Assembly: GCF_902753875.1 (NCBI RefSeq)
Contig: NZ_CADDTS010000007.1
Span: forward strand, 62,001-126,000
Reading direction: 5' to 3'
DNA: 64,000 bases
Origin: Acinetobacter bouvetii
GTDB lineage: Bacteria; Pseudomonadota; Gammaproteobacteria; Pseudomonadales; Moraxellaceae
Shown: piece by piece, positions 36,562-45,712 of the stretch
How the letters are laid out: each line of letters begins with the position of its first letter
How positions within the stretch are numbered: position 1 is the first letter of the stretch
Translations under genes and position numbers: made by a program
The notes under the pieces: model-generated
Databases searched by the model: none
Told to the model about the DNA's origin: nothing
What the model saw: the letters and a program-made list of their open reading frames with translations, nothing else

Positions 36562-37065
36562 ATGAATAAAATGACTCAAGCTGCATTAGCTGCATTTGTA
36601 CTCGGTGCTTGCGCAACAGGTGTATATGCAGGTGAAAATGATAAACGTACTCCTGAGCGTGCACCAGTAGGATGTGGTGTAGATTGTAAAGATAAAATTG
36701 ATATTGTTTTAAACGTTGAACCACACTGCGATATTGATGTGACTACACCTACCTTAACTTTACAAGATAAAGCTGGTGGTGATACTAAAACTGGTAGTTT
36801 TAAAGTGGGCGCAAATGCTCTATTTAAAATCAACTTAACAACTGCAAATGGTGAGAAATTAAAATTTGCTAATAATGAAATTCCAGTTTCAATTGTCACT
36901 AAACGTGGTGGCACAGTTATTCCTCTAAATGCGACTACAGGTGGTCAACCATTTACTCTTGGTGGCTGGACAAAATATGACGTAACCGCTAAAGTGGGTG
37001 AAGTTGGTATTAATAAACCTGTTGGTACATATAAAGAAGAACTACGTATTGCAGTTTCATTCTAA
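36562..37065 (+). CDS. Major pilin of a chaperone-usher pilus
   Basis: A 167-residue exported protein, probably the main fibre subunit. The signal peptide ends near residue 23 (CATGVYAGEN). Residues 45-167 fit an incomplete immunoglobulin-like pilin fold and end in the motif PVGTYKEELRIAVSF, typical of the last strand used in donor-strand exchange. Cys38, Cys42 and Cys56 are in the mature part. I placed the start at 36562, with GGAG six bases before, rather than at ATG 36550. The gene order pilin-chaperone-usher-small subunit resembles the acuADCG thin pilus genes of Acinetobacter. A hairpin downstream may limit expression of the remaining genes. Confidence 0.75.
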   Translation: MNKMTQAALAAFVLGACATGVYAGENDKRTPERAPVGCGVDCKDKIDIVLNVEPHCDIDVTTPTLTLQDKAGGDTKTGSFKVGANALFKINLTTANGEKLKFANNEIPVSIVTKRGGTVIPLNATTGGQPFTLGGWTKYDVTAKVGEVGINKPVGTYKEELRIAVSF

Positions 37066-37076
37066 TAAAAAAATCA

Positions 37077-37115
37077 AGTTGGTTTTACCTTCGGGTAATT
37101 CCAACTTTCTTATTC
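37077..37115 (+). terminator. Hairpin between pilin and chaperone
   Basis: AAGTTGG...TTACC, loop TTCG, GGTAA...CCAACTT, with a stem interrupted by a T-T mismatch, followed by a T-rich tail. It starts 11 bases after the pilin stop and could act as a partial terminator, allowing more pilin than assembly proteins to be made. Confidence 0.65.
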
Positions 37116-37166
37116 TTAGATAGAAAAATTAAAAATAATAAAAGTACATTTAGATGTGGGTGAACT

Positions 37167-37877
37167 ATGCAAAAGTTATTATCAATATTTGCTATGTCTA
37201 TTTCATTGGTTTGTGCGCAAACGATATATGCAGGATTAAAAATTACACCAATTCAGCTGTATATATCTGACACGAAAAAGCAAAGAAGTGCAACAGTAAC
37301 AATGGAATATAGAGATATAGAGACCCCAAAAATCTTTGAGGTTTCTGCTGTAAAGTGGACACAAAATTCAAAAGGTGAGGATGTTTTAGAACCTGATTCA
37401 TCTGTAATCATTAATCCTAAAAACTTTGTATTACAACCAAATAGTAAACAAATTGTGCGAGTAGGTTTTGTTCAACCAACATCGGATAAAAATGAAGAGA
37501 CTTGGCGCATTGTTTTTAATGAAGTCCCACCTATTGTAAAGCAGAATGCTGTCAGTTTTTTGTTCAATATCTCTCTTCCATTATTTGTGGGTAAACAAGA
37601 TAAAATTAAATTGGCAATACAGCCTGTTTTTAAAGGAAAACAACTCACATTAAATGTAAAAAATGATACTAATACCCATGTTCAAATTAAAAAAATAACA
37701 CTGGTTGATGATAATAAGAAAGAAATCGCAGTCAGTAATGACATGAAATATCTACTTAAAAACCAACAAAAAGATTTTGATTTTGGGGAGGTTAAAATAG
37801 AGAACTTAAATAAATATAAATTAATTATTGAAACGGATAGAAATAATTTGCCAATGGAATTTAATTTATCGGGATGA
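37167..37877 (+). CDS. Periplasmic pilus chaperone
   Basis: A 236-residue exported protein of the PapD-like family. After the signal peptide (ending near AQTIYAGLK), the N-terminal domain contains ITPIQLYISD and KQRSATVTMEYRD, with the conserved motif PNSKQIVRVGFVQPT (about 91-105) that donates a strand to pilin subunits, and EETWRIVFNEVPP. The C-terminal domain is beta rich. It protects pilins and delivers them to the usher. Second gene of the pilus operon. Confidence 0.88.
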   Translation: MQKLLSIFAMSISLVCAQTIYAGLKITPIQLYISDTKKQRSATVTMEYRDIETPKIFEVSAVKWTQNSKGEDVLEPDSSVIINPKNFVLQPNSKQIVRVGFVQPTSDKNEETWRIVFNEVPPIVKQNAVSFLFNISLPLFVGKQDKIKLAIQPVFKGKQLTLNVKNDTNTHVQIKKITLVDDNKKEIAVSNDMKYLLKNQQKDFDFGEVKIENLNKYKLIIETDRNNLPMEFNLSG

Positions 37878-37883
37878 TGAATT

Positions 37884-40208
37884 ATGCAAAAAATTATATT
37901 ATTTTTACCATGCATTTTTTTAAGCGTGGTGATTCCTGTTCAGCATGCAAATGCAGATGGGAATAATGTTGTTTTTAGCAATGTGTGGTTAAATGGTATA
38001 GATCGAAATATTGAAGCACTTACATTTGAAGAAAATAAAAAAATATATATAGAATGTCAGGCTTTAAACCAGTTAGATTTAAAGCAAGAACTATTTCCCA
38101 AACATATGTTAAAACAAGATTTTTGCTTGTTAACTCAAAACCCTATACAAGCAGAAATGGATGCAAGTATACAGTCTGTTAAAGTTACCTTGCCTGCAGA
38201 ATTTTTTAATGTAAAAAACCTTCAACAAGAACAGTTGATTATGCCTGATAAGGCTGCCTTGGGTGCTTTTTTAAATTATGATTTTTTTTATGGCCAGACT
38301 TCCAAGCAAGATGAATTTAATACATTGACCGAATTGGGGATTTTTAAAGACTATTGGATGTTTCAAAATGCAATGATAGTGCGTAGCCTCGATATTCCAG
38401 AGCAGCAAGGAGATATTGAAACAGAAAAAGTAGTACGTTTAAAATCTACACTAAATTTGGACTTTCCCGAAAAATATCAACAATTAACTCTGGGTGATAC
38501 GTCAACTATTTCAAATCCCTTCATTAATTCGGTTAGATTTGCTGGCTTAAGTTTTGGTACAAATTTTACAGACAGACCTGATTATATTTATTGGAATATG
38601 CCGACGCTAAAAGGGAGTGCAGTATTACCTTCCACGGTAGATCTCTATATTAATGGTGTCAGTATATCACAACAAAAGGTTACGCCAGGTGATTACAATC
38701 TACAACCTGGGTCAATGATTCAACAATCTGGTGATGTACAAGTTGTGGTTGAGGATGTTTTGGGGAATAGGTCGGTTCAGACTTTTCCAGTCTACATTAA
38801 TAACCTTTTACTCAAACCTAAGCTCAATGAATATAATATTGCTTTAGGGAAAATTAGATACAATTATGATATTCAGAATGATGATTATCGTGAGTTTTTT
38901 TCTAATTTATATTTCCGTAGAGGTATTACAAACTCTACAACACTTGGCTTTAATGCTGCTTATAGTGAAGATGTTAAAAATTTAGGGTTACTGTGGACTC
39001 AAGCAATTAGTAAATATGCATTATTAGATACGTATATGGCAGGCAGTAATAGTGATGCAGGTAACGGCTATTCTGTTGGTGGTTCAATTAGTCGTAACGC
39101 AAGTAAAATTTACTTAGGTTTAAGTGCGCAGTATTCAAGTCAGGAGTATAAAAATTTAGGTTATAGCGATGCCGTTTCTATTCCTAAATATGAGGTTTTA
39201 TTTTATTTTAGTAAATATGATATCCCGATTATTCAAAACTTTAATATTAATTATATTGAGCGTGTTTATTATCCGGGTAATATTTTTAATGTTTCCGATA
39301 GCCGTATTTTGACTGTCGGTATTTCTAGAACGCTGTTGCCTAATTTATATTTTACCACTTCTTATTTTAAAGAATTTGCTGGAAATGAAAATTCAGGTGG
39401 TTATATATCATTTAACTATAGTTTTGGTAATAATAAAAATGCCTACTTATCTCATTCAACTGAGAACGAAACACGGGTTCAATTTGTTAAGGCGAGCACT
39501 AAGCAAACCGGATTTGATTATGTGTTAGGCGCTAATCAGCGTAATGGTGATTTGTCCTATCAAGGCTACGGTTTGTTGAAATCGAATGTTGGCGATTTAA
39601 GAGTCCAAATCGATCATTCTGATGATTATGATAATAATCAGGTTATTTATCGTGGTGCCTTGGTCTGGTTGGGCGGTAAGGTCGCTATGACCAAATCTGT
39701 GGATAATGCTTTTGCCTTGGTACAGGTGCAAGATTCGCCTCATGTGGATGTTGCAAGGTCATTGTCTCCAATAGGCAGTACCAATAAAAATGGTTATTTG
39801 TTTGTTCATAATATTATTCCTTATGTTCCTTATGATATTTCTTTTGATCAGAACCAGTTAGATATTGAAGATGCTTTTGATTATTCAAATAAAAGAATGA
39901 TTGGTTTAAATCAGCGTGGCTATATTTTGAATTTCCCTGTTTATCACACCCAGCAAGTTATTTTGCGTTTAAAGGATCAGGATAATCAAATATTACCTCG
40001 TGCAACGGAGGTTTATTTGAATGACGAAGATAGTCAATATTTCCCTGTGGGTGCAGAAGGAAAAATATATTTGTATGGCTTAAAGCCGGGGCAATACCGT
40101 ATTTTAGCCAAAATGGAAGAAGGAAAAATGTGTCATGCCACTTTTGAAGTTCCAAACTTAAATAACAAAGCTACAGAACCGTCAGTGAAAGATGTGATCT
40201 GCCGCTAG
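37884..40208 (+). CDS. Outer-membrane usher of the pilus
   Basis: A 774-residue usher: signal peptide (about residues 1-24), N-terminal chaperone-binding domain, 24-stranded barrel (about 120-640) interrupted by a plug domain in the middle region around 235-330 (STVDLYINGVSISQQKVTPGDYNL), and C-terminal domains ending in a short Cys-containing tail VKDVICR. The visible plug motif GDVQVVVEDVLGNRS is family typical. It is shorter than FimD (about 830) and CsuD. Only six bases separate it from the chaperone gene, and 11 bases from the next. Confidence 0.9.
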   Translation: MQKIILFLPCIFLSVVIPVQHANADGNNVVFSNVWLNGIDRNIEALTFEENKKIYIECQALNQLDLKQELFPKHMLKQDFCLLTQNPIQAEMDASIQSVKVTLPAEFFNVKNLQQEQLIMPDKAALGAFLNYDFFYGQTSKQDEFNTLTELGIFKDYWMFQNAMIVRSLDIPEQQGDIETEKVVRLKSTLNLDFPEKYQQLTLGDTSTISNPFINSVRFAGLSFGTNFTDRPDYIYWNMPTLKGSAVLPSTVDLYINGVSISQQKVTPGDYNLQPGSMIQQSGDVQVVVEDVLGNRSVQTFPVYINNLLLKPKLNEYNIALGKIRYNYDIQNDDYREFFSNLYFRRGITNSTTLGFNAAYSEDVKNLGLLWTQAISKYALLDTYMAGSNSDAGNGYSVGGSISRNASKIYLGLSAQYSSQEYKNLGYSDAVSIPKYEVLFYFSKYDIPIIQNFNINYIERVYYPGNIFNVSDSRILTVGISRTLLPNLYFTTSYFKEFAGNENSGGYISFNYSFGNNKNAYLSHSTENETRVQFVKASTKQTGFDYVLGANQRNGDLSYQGYGLLKSNVGDLRVQIDHSDDYDNNQVIYRGALVWLGGKVAMTKSVDNAFALVQVQDSPHVDVARSLSPIGSTNKNGYLFVHNIIPYVPYDISFDQNQLDIEDAFDYSNKRMIGLNQRGYILNFPVYHTQQVILRLKDQDNQILPRATEVYLNDEDSQYFPVGAEGKIYLYGLKPGQYRILAKMEEGKMCHATFEVPNLNNKATEPSVKDVICR

Positions 40209-40219
40209 AGGTGATTAAA

Positions 40220-40633
40220 ATGAAAAAAATAATGATGGTCATTTTGCTCTCTGCGAACAGTACTTTGATGTATGCAGGGCAATGCTCTTTAGATTCGGTC
40301 TCGGAACCAGTCATGCGTTTGGCTAATTATTATCATAGTCAATCTGCGACTTCTTTTCGGGTTTTTTGTGATCAAGCTTACTCTATTCAATTTAGTAGTT
40401 TAAATTTAAGCAGTTCTGACGGTTCAAGCTATGTATCGAATGGGCCATATCGCTTAAAAACCAGAATGAACATTTCTGGACCAGTCAGAAATCAGTGGAA
40501 TGTGCCTCTTTCACAGTCTGGCGCATTAAAAGACAGTAAATATATTATTGCTGTGCGTCTAGAAGAGCAGCCTTCTATTCGTACCCCGGTGGGGACTTAT
40601 AGAGATGTGGTATTTATAAGCTTATTGTTTTAG
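40220..40633 (+). CDS. Minor pilus subunit or short adhesin
   Basis: A 137-residue exported protein, last of the pilus operon. The signal peptide (KIMMVILLSANSTLMYAG) is followed by a single pilin-like domain whose end, PVGTYRDVVFISLLF, matches that of the major pilin (PVGTYKEELRIAVSF). I place the start at ATG 40220, since GAGGTG lies six bases before it. A GTG at 40211 would add three residues. The protein is too short for the usual two-domain tip adhesin; so it is either a tip/minor pilin or an adhesin consisting of one domain (inference). Confidence 0.7.
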   Translation: MKKIMMVILLSANSTLMYAGQCSLDSVSEPVMRLANYYHSQSATSFRVFCDQAYSIQFSSLNLSSSDGSSYVSNGPYRLKTRMNISGPVRNQWNVPLSQSGALKDSKYIIAVRLEEQPSIRTPVGTYRDVVFISLLF

Positions 40634-40790
40634 CTGAATCATGTGCCAGAAAGGTGTAAATGATAGGTTAGGGTGAACAGCATTCATTCATGTGTTTCGC
40701 AACAATTAGGCTGATCAAATTGTATATTGGGTTAGTTTTGAATGGTATGTGTCAACAAACGGTCACTTAAAAATCATCAAACTGAAAGAA

Positions 40791-40832
40791 ACAACATCTA
40801 TGCTGAATTAAAATGAACAACATAGGTGTTGT
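40791..40832 (+). promoter_or_regulatory. Hairpin sequestering the ribosome binding site of the glycosyltransferase gene
   Basis: Left arm ACAACATCTATG (40791-40802) pairs with right arm CATAGGTGTTGT (40821-40832) over 12 bp with one G-U pair. The right arm contains the putative Shine-Dalgarno AGGTG and ends directly against the ATG at 40833. Confidence 0.6.
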
Positions 40833-42116
40833 ATGGCAAATTTTTATGCGCACAGCCTGTTAAAACAACAAAATTTTCCAGAAAGTTTTCAATTTTATTT
40901 TAAAAATAATCAACAAAATCGAATTTGTGATGGTATTGCTACGCTTCAGGATTTAATCCGTCCGCGATTAAAAATTGCCATAGTGACAGAAACTTGGTCA
41001 CCTGAAATTAATGGTGTAGCGCTGTCTTTATTGCAACTATGTAAAGGGTTGCAGCAGCAAGGTCATAAAATATTACTGATTAGACCTGAGCAAAAGCAGA
41101 AGTGCCATGAATTCTTGCCAAATCATGAGTGCCTGGTCAAAGCTCAAGCTATTCCTCAATATCCAAGCTTGCAATTTGGCTGGCCACAATTTTTAAAAGT
41201 CTCGAATGCTTTAGATAAGTTTGCACCAAATGTAGTGCATATTGTTACTGAAGGGCCGTTGGGACTCAGTGTTTTGCAAGCTGCTAAAACAAAGGGTATA
41301 CCAGTTTCGAGCGGCTTCCATTCACCTTTTCAAGAATTTAGTCGCTATTTCGATTTAGCCTTTTTAATTAAGCCGATTCAACGCTATTTACGTTGGTTTC
41401 ACAACAACACACAACTCACCTGTATTCCCAGTAAAGATACGGAATATATTTTGAGACAGTTTGGTGTTTGTTGTCCTTTGGTGGTGGTAGGGCGTGGCGT
41501 GGATATTGCACGTTTTTCTCCACAGCATTGTTCAGATGCGTTGCGTCAACAATGGGGTGCGACATCTACAACCAAGGTGATGCTGTATGTCGGGCGGTTA
41601 TCTCCTGAAAAGGAAATTGATGTGCTGATCAAAGCCTATCGCTCCATGAAGAAAAATATACAACAGGACATCAAGCTAGTCATTGTGGGTGATGGTCCGG
41701 AACGTGGACGTTTGGAAATGTTAAGCCAAGGTCAGGATGTGGTCTTTACAGGAAATCTGTCTGGTCTGAAGCTTGCCCAAGCCTATGCAAGTGCCAATGT
41801 TTTTGTATTTGCAAGTCAGGTTGAGACCTTTGGTAATGTAGTTCTAGAAGCGATGGCGAGTGGTTTGCCAGTGATTGCTTATGATTATGCCTGTGCACAT
41901 TTGCATGTCAAAAACAGTGAAACAGGTTGGTTAAGTGCCTTGGGAGATACCACAAGTTTTATTCAGTCCATTTATCAGTTGCCGAATAACCGGCAATTAA
42001 AACAGATGGGGCTGCAAGCCCGAGAGGCTGTACAGCATATAGGTTGGCAGCATCCCGTACAACAGTTTGAGCAAGCATTGTATGGGGTTGCAATGGAGAC
42101 GGAAATGACATCCTGA
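40833..42116 (+). CDS. GT4-family glycosyltransferase (MgtA-like)
   Basis: A 427-residue glycosyltransferase of the GT-B fold. The N-terminal domain begins at about residue 47 with LKIAIVTETWSPEINGVALSLLQL, the hallmark of GT4 enzymes. The C-terminal domain contains GRLSPEKEIDVLIKAY (about 255-270) and the retaining-enzyme EX7E motif in FGNVVLEAMASGLP (about 333-346). It resembles MgtA mannosyltransferases acting on lipid or phosphatidylinositol-type acceptors, but the donor is not known. About 45 residues precede the conserved domain, so the true start may be later. A PAP2 phosphatase gene follows 31 bases away. Confidence 0.85.
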   Translation: MANFYAHSLLKQQNFPESFQFYFKNNQQNRICDGIATLQDLIRPRLKIAIVTETWSPEINGVALSLLQLCKGLQQQGHKILLIRPEQKQKCHEFLPNHECLVKAQAIPQYPSLQFGWPQFLKVSNALDKFAPNVVHIVTEGPLGLSVLQAAKTKGIPVSSGFHSPFQEFSRYFDLAFLIKPIQRYLRWFHNNTQLTCIPSKDTEYILRQFGVCCPLVVVGRGVDIARFSPQHCSDALRQQWGATSTTKVMLYVGRLSPEKEIDVLIKAYRSMKKNIQQDIKLVIVGDGPERGRLEMLSQGQDVVFTGNLSGLKLAQAYASANVFVFASQVETFGNVVLEAMASGLPVIAYDYACAHLHVKNSETGWLSALGDTTSFIQSIYQLPNNRQLKQMGLQAREAVQHIGWQHPVQQFEQALYGVAMETEMTS

Positions 42117-42147
42117 ATTTTAAGCACAAGTTTAAAGGAGCATCATC

Positions 42148-42699
42148 ATGAATTTAAAAAAAGCAAAAATAACGATGTTGGATCTCGATTTAAGAGGCTG
42201 TTTGTACCTGAATCACTTTTCGCATTCACAAGCTGTAGCCTATTTTTTTAAAATGATCAGCCGTTTTGGCAATGGTTTGTTTTGGCTAATTATGTTGGCC
42301 AGTTTGTGGATGCTGGAAGGTTTATTCTATATTGTGCAGCTACTCTATTTGTTGATTGGCGGATCAGTCGGTACCGCCATTTATAAGCTATTAAAAAATA
42401 AAACGGTACGACCACGACCTTATCAGGTGCATCAGGTGATTCGCCTGCAAGAGCCGCCGCTGGACCACTTTAGTTTTCCGTCCGGTCATACTTTGCATGC
42501 CGTAATGGCCAGTACGGTGATGGGTTATATACAGCCGGTACTGCTTATTCTGATGTTGCCGTTCACTATTTTGGTAGCAATTTCCCGTATGGTGCTGGGT
42601 CTGCATTATCCTAGTGATGTGCTGGTAGGTGCTTTAATTGGTGTAGTGGTGGCGAGCGGAATTATTATGAGCGCCCCTTTTTTTAATATCATGTTATAA
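42148..42699 (+). CDS. PAP2-family membrane phosphatase
   Basis: A 183-residue membrane protein with about five hydrophobic segments and the three motifs of the PAP2 superfamily: KTVRPRP (about 85-91), FSFPSGHT (about 108-115) and SRMVLGLHYPSDV (about 148-160), carrying the catalytic His, Arg and Asp residues. It may act on lipid phosphates or undecaprenyl pyrophosphate. Its place directly after a glycosyltransferase suggests a joint role in glycolipid or envelope glycan metabolism (inference). Confidence 0.88.
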   Translation: MNLKKAKITMLDLDLRGCLYLNHFSHSQAVAYFFKMISRFGNGLFWLIMLASLWMLEGLFYIVQLLYLLIGGSVGTAIYKLLKNKTVRPRPYQVHQVIRLQEPPLDHFSFPSGHTLHAVMASTVMGYIQPVLLILMLPFTILVAISRMVLGLHYPSDVLVGALIGVVVASGIIMSAPFFNIML

Positions 42700-42788
42700 A
42701 AATATCGGCAGAAGCCTCAGGAAACTCACGCGATTTTTATAAAATTTGCTAAAGTACAGCAACAATTTTGAAAAGATTAGGAATACCT

Positions 42789-42989
42789 ATGGGTTTACGC
42801 TGGACAGATACCATTGATATCGCGATTGAGCTTTCTGAAGCGCATCCAGATGTGGATCCGCAGTGGATTCGTTTTACCGATTTACATACCTGGGTTTGCG
42901 CTTTGCCGGACTTTAGTGATGATCCGAACAAATCGACTGAAGGTTTGCTGGAAGGGATTCAAATGGCCTGGATTGACGAAGTCCGTTAA
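42789..42989 (+). CDS. iscX: Fe-S cluster assembly protein IscX
   Basis: A 66-residue acidic protein MGLRWTDTIDIAIELSEAHPDVDP... ending in WIDEVR, the IscX (YfhJ) family that binds IscS and modulates Fe-S cluster assembly. The start at 42789 has AGGAA six bases upstream. ATG at 42768 would add seven residues not in the family. It is separated from the isc genes in this window, lying beside ndk. Confidence 0.95.
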   Translation: MGLRWTDTIDIAIELSEAHPDVDPQWIRFTDLHTWVCALPDFSDDPNKSTEGLLEGIQMAWIDEVR

Positions 42990-43099
42990 TCGCTATATCG
43001 AAAAATCCAAATTTTTTACATATCAAAAGCTGAAAACAACACATTATTCGGTATAATGCGGCAAAATTTTCATGTCTAAATTGACCTAAGGAGCCAATC

Positions 43100-43531
43100 A
43101 TGGCTATCGAACGTACTTTATCTATCGTTAAACCAGATGCAGTTGCTAAAAACCACATCGGCGACATCTTTGCTCGTTTCGAGAAAGCTGGTCTTAAAAT
43201 CGTTGCAACTAAAATGAAACATTTGACTCAAGCTGAAGCTGAAGGCTTCTACGCTGAGCACAAAGAACGCGGTTTCTTTGGTGACCTAGTTGCATTCATG
43301 ACTTCTGGTCCAGTAGTTGTTTCAGTTCTTGAAGGCGAAAACGCAGTTCTTGCTCACCGTGACATCCTTGGCGCGACTAACCCTAAAGAAGCTGCTCCAG
43401 GTACAATCCGCGCTGACTTCGCTGTAAGCATCGACGAAAATGCTGCTCACGGTTCTGACTCTGTAGCATCTGCTGATCGTGAAGTTAACTACTTCTTCGC
43501 TCAAACTGAGATTGCTCCGCGTACTCGTTAA
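43100..43531 (+). CDS. ndk: Nucleoside diphosphate kinase
   Basis: Ndk transfers the terminal phosphate among nucleoside di- and triphosphates. The 143-residue protein begins [14 protein letters not shown] and has the phosphohistidine site in [15 protein letters not shown] (about 115-129, with the catalytic His). Length is standard. Monocistronic with own terminator. Confidence 0.98.
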   Translation: MAIERTLSIVKPDAVAKNHIGDIFARFEKAGLKIVATKMKHLTQAEAEGFYAEHKERGFFGDLVAFMTSGPVVVSVLEGENAVLAHRDILGATNPKEAAPGTIRADFAVSIDENAAHGSDSVASADREVNYFFAQTEIAPRTR

Positions 43532-43545
43532 TTCGAAGTATTCAA

Positions 43546-43581
43546 GCCAGATAAGTGTTATCATGCTTATCTGGTTTTTTT
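43546..43581 (+). terminator. Terminator of ndk
   Basis: CCAGATAAG (43547-43555) pairs with CTTATCTGG (43566-43574), followed by seven T. Confidence 0.9.
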
Positions 43582-43654
43582 ATTCCCTGAATAAAACTTT
43601 GCTCGTTTATTGAGCTTCTCCTTTCATCTTTAGACATGGTTTAGGTAATTACAC

Positions 43655-44890
43655 ATGAGTACTGAAGTAGTCGCTGTCTCTGCGGTTTCGGCTGAACAGC
43701 AGCAATCTCCATCCGCTCCTGCGCAGCAAAATGCTGTGGAGAAAGTGAATTTACTCGGCATGTCACGTCCGCAAATGGAAAAATTCTTCGAAGACATGGG
43801 TGAGAAGAAATTCCGTGCAGGGCAGGTGATGAAATGGATTCACCAATTTTTCGTGACCGATTTTGCTGAAATGACCAATATTTCTGGCAAACTGCGTGAA
43901 AAATTAGAAAAGATTTGTGAAATTAAAGCCCCCGAAGTGGTGCATAAAAACTATTCCAAAGATGGTACCCGTAAATGGGTATTCCGTGTGGGAGACGGTG
44001 ATGGCTCCTTGGTTGAAACTGTACTGATTCCTGCTGAAGACAAAACCGGCGCGCGTAAGACCTTGTGCATTTCTTCGCAAGTGGGCTGTGCTCTTGACTG
44101 TTCATTCTGTTCGACTGGTAAACAGGGCTTTCAGCGTGACTTGAGTCAAGCGGAAATCATTGGTCAGCTGTGGATGGCGAACTTCTCATATATGGAAGAT
44201 GTGCCTGTTGCTGAACGTGAACGTTCAGTGACCAATGTGGTGATGATGGGTATGGGTGAGCCATTACTGAACTATGATGCTGTACTGAACTCTATGCGCA
44301 TCATGCTGGATGACTTCGCATACGGTATGTCAAAACGTCGCGTGACTTTATCCACTTCAGGCGTGGTGCCAAAGATTGACCAATTGGCACAAGATATTGA
44401 TGTGGCTTTGGCGATCTCTCTGCATGCGCCAAATGATGAGCTGCGCAATGAGCTGGTACCGATCAATAAAAAATATCCTTTAGAACAGCTGATTGCAGCC
44501 TGCCAGCGTTATATTGCCAAAGATGGCAATGAAAGTTCACGTAAGCATGTCACCATTGAATATGTGATGCTGGATGGCGTAAATGACCATCCTGAACATG
44601 CACAGCAAATGATCAAGTTGCTTAAAAACTTACCTAGCAAAATTAATTTGATTCCGTTTAATCCTTTCCCGCATGCGCCATACGGTCGCTCAAGCCGTAA
44701 CCGCATTATTTCTTTCCAAAAAACTTTGTCTGATGCCGGATTTGTGTGTACGATTCGTCAGACACGTGGTGATGATATTGATGCTGCGTGTGGACAACTG
44801 GTCGGACAAGTTGCTGACCGCACCCGCCGTGCGGAACAGTGGAAAAAGAAAGTTGCGCAGCAAAATGAGATTCTGCGCACTCAAGGATAA
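43655..44890 (+). CDS. rlmN: Dual-specificity 23S rRNA (A2503)/tRNA (A37) methyltransferase
   Basis: RlmN methylates C2 of adenosine 2503 in 23S rRNA and A37 in tRNAs, using a radical-SAM mechanism. The 411-residue protein has the cluster motif [11 protein letters not shown] (about 147-157; CX3CX2C), preceded by ISSQVG, and the C-terminal [14 protein letters not shown] with the catalytic Cys (about 374-387). It has an N-terminal extension of about 30 residues rich in Gln/Ala/Pro before [18 protein letters not shown]. First gene of the conserved rlmN-pilF-rodZ-ispG-hisS-yfgM-bamB-der run. Confidence 0.97.
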   Translation: MSTEVVAVSAVSAEQQQSPSAPAQQNAVEKVNLLGMSRPQMEKFFEDMGEKKFRAGQVMKWIHQFFVTDFAEMTNISGKLREKLEKICEIKAPEVVHKNYSKDGTRKWVFRVGDGDGSLVETVLIPAEDKTGARKTLCISSQVGCALDCSFCSTGKQGFQRDLSQAEIIGQLWMANFSYMEDVPVAERERSVTNVVMMGMGEPLLNYDAVLNSMRIMLDDFAYGMSKRRVTLSTSGVVPKIDQLAQDIDVALAISLHAPNDELRNELVPINKKYPLEQLIAACQRYIAKDGNESSRKHVTIEYVMLDGVNDHPEHAQQMIKLLKNLPSKINLIPFNPFPHAPYGRSSRNRIISFQKTLSDAGFVCTIRQTRGDDIDAACGQLVGQVADRTRRAEQWKKKVAQQNEILRTQG

Positions 44891-44905
44891 AAAAGGGGAC
44901 GCCAA

Positions 44906-45712
44906 TTGAGAAAGCCCACGTATAAATTAGCTTTTATTACAACCATTTGTATGTCTGCTATTTTACTTACTGCGTGTCAGACACCCGATGCATTGGGTAA
45001 GAAAGATCCTGAAAAGGCAGTTAAAGTTCGCACTCAATTGGCGGCAGAATATATTAAATCGGGCGATCTGGATGCGGCAAAACGTACTTTGGATCAGGCG
45101 CTTGATGTTGATTCGAGAGATTCAACGGCAAATATGATGATGGGTGTTTTATTGCAACAAGAGGGCAGTAAAATCAGTCTGGATAAAGCGGACTCCTATT
45201 TCAAACGTGCTATCTCTGCAGATCCGAAAAATGCACAAGCGCGTAACAACTACGGTACTTATTTGTATCAAATTGAGCGCTATAATGATGCGCTTGAACA
45301 GCTCAAGGTGGCTGGCGCTACTTTGGGTTATGAGCAACGTTACAAAGCATTGGAAAATGCAGGACGAATTTATTTAAAGCTGGGTGATAGTGCGAATGCT
45401 GAAAAATCATTCAAACAAGCCTTGCAAGCGAATCGTGACTCTTATATTTCAATGTTAGAGTTGTCTGAAATTTTTTATGTAAGACAGCAGACCGCAGAGG
45501 CGACACAATTGTATGAACAGTTTGTGCGTAATGTCGGTCAAAAGAATCAAGGTGCGCGTGCACTCTGGATTGGTATCCGAATTGCGCGTGCAAACAGTGA
45601 CACAATGGGAACACAGGTACTGGTCAATCAGTTGCGTGCACTTTTCCCAGAGAGTCCAGAATACCAACGTTATCTGCAATTACAGTACAGTACTGAGGCC
45701 GTATGGAAGTAA
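44906..45712 (+). CDS. pilF: Type IV pilus biogenesis lipoprotein PilF/PilW
   Basis: A 268-residue outer-membrane lipoprotein. The start codon is TTG at 44906 with AGGGGAC upstream. The signal peptide ends in LLTAC (lipidated Cys near residue 23) and the rest is a row of TPR repeats (for example AAEYIKSGDLDAAKRTLDQAL, residues 45-65, and the following units). PilF helps assemble the PilQ secretin. It follows rlmN by 15 bases. Confidence 0.9.
   Translation: MRKPTYKLAFITTICMSAILLTACQTPDALGKKDPEKAVKVRTQLAAEYIKSGDLDAAKRTLDQALDVDSRDSTANMMMGVLLQQEGSKISLDKADSYFKRAISADPKNAQARNNYGTYLYQIERYNDALEQLKVAGATLGYEQRYKALENAGRIYLKLGDSANAEKSFKQALQANRDSYISMLELSEIFYVRQQTAEATQLYEQFVRNVGQKNQGARALWIGIRIARANSDTMGTQVLVNQLRALFPESPEYQRYLQLQYSTEAVWK

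Noticed and set aside
36562-40633. Csu pilus operon
   Set aside because: Csu has six genes (csuA/B, A, B, C, D, E) with several pilin paralogues before the chaperone. Here there is one pilin, then chaperone, usher and a short subunit.
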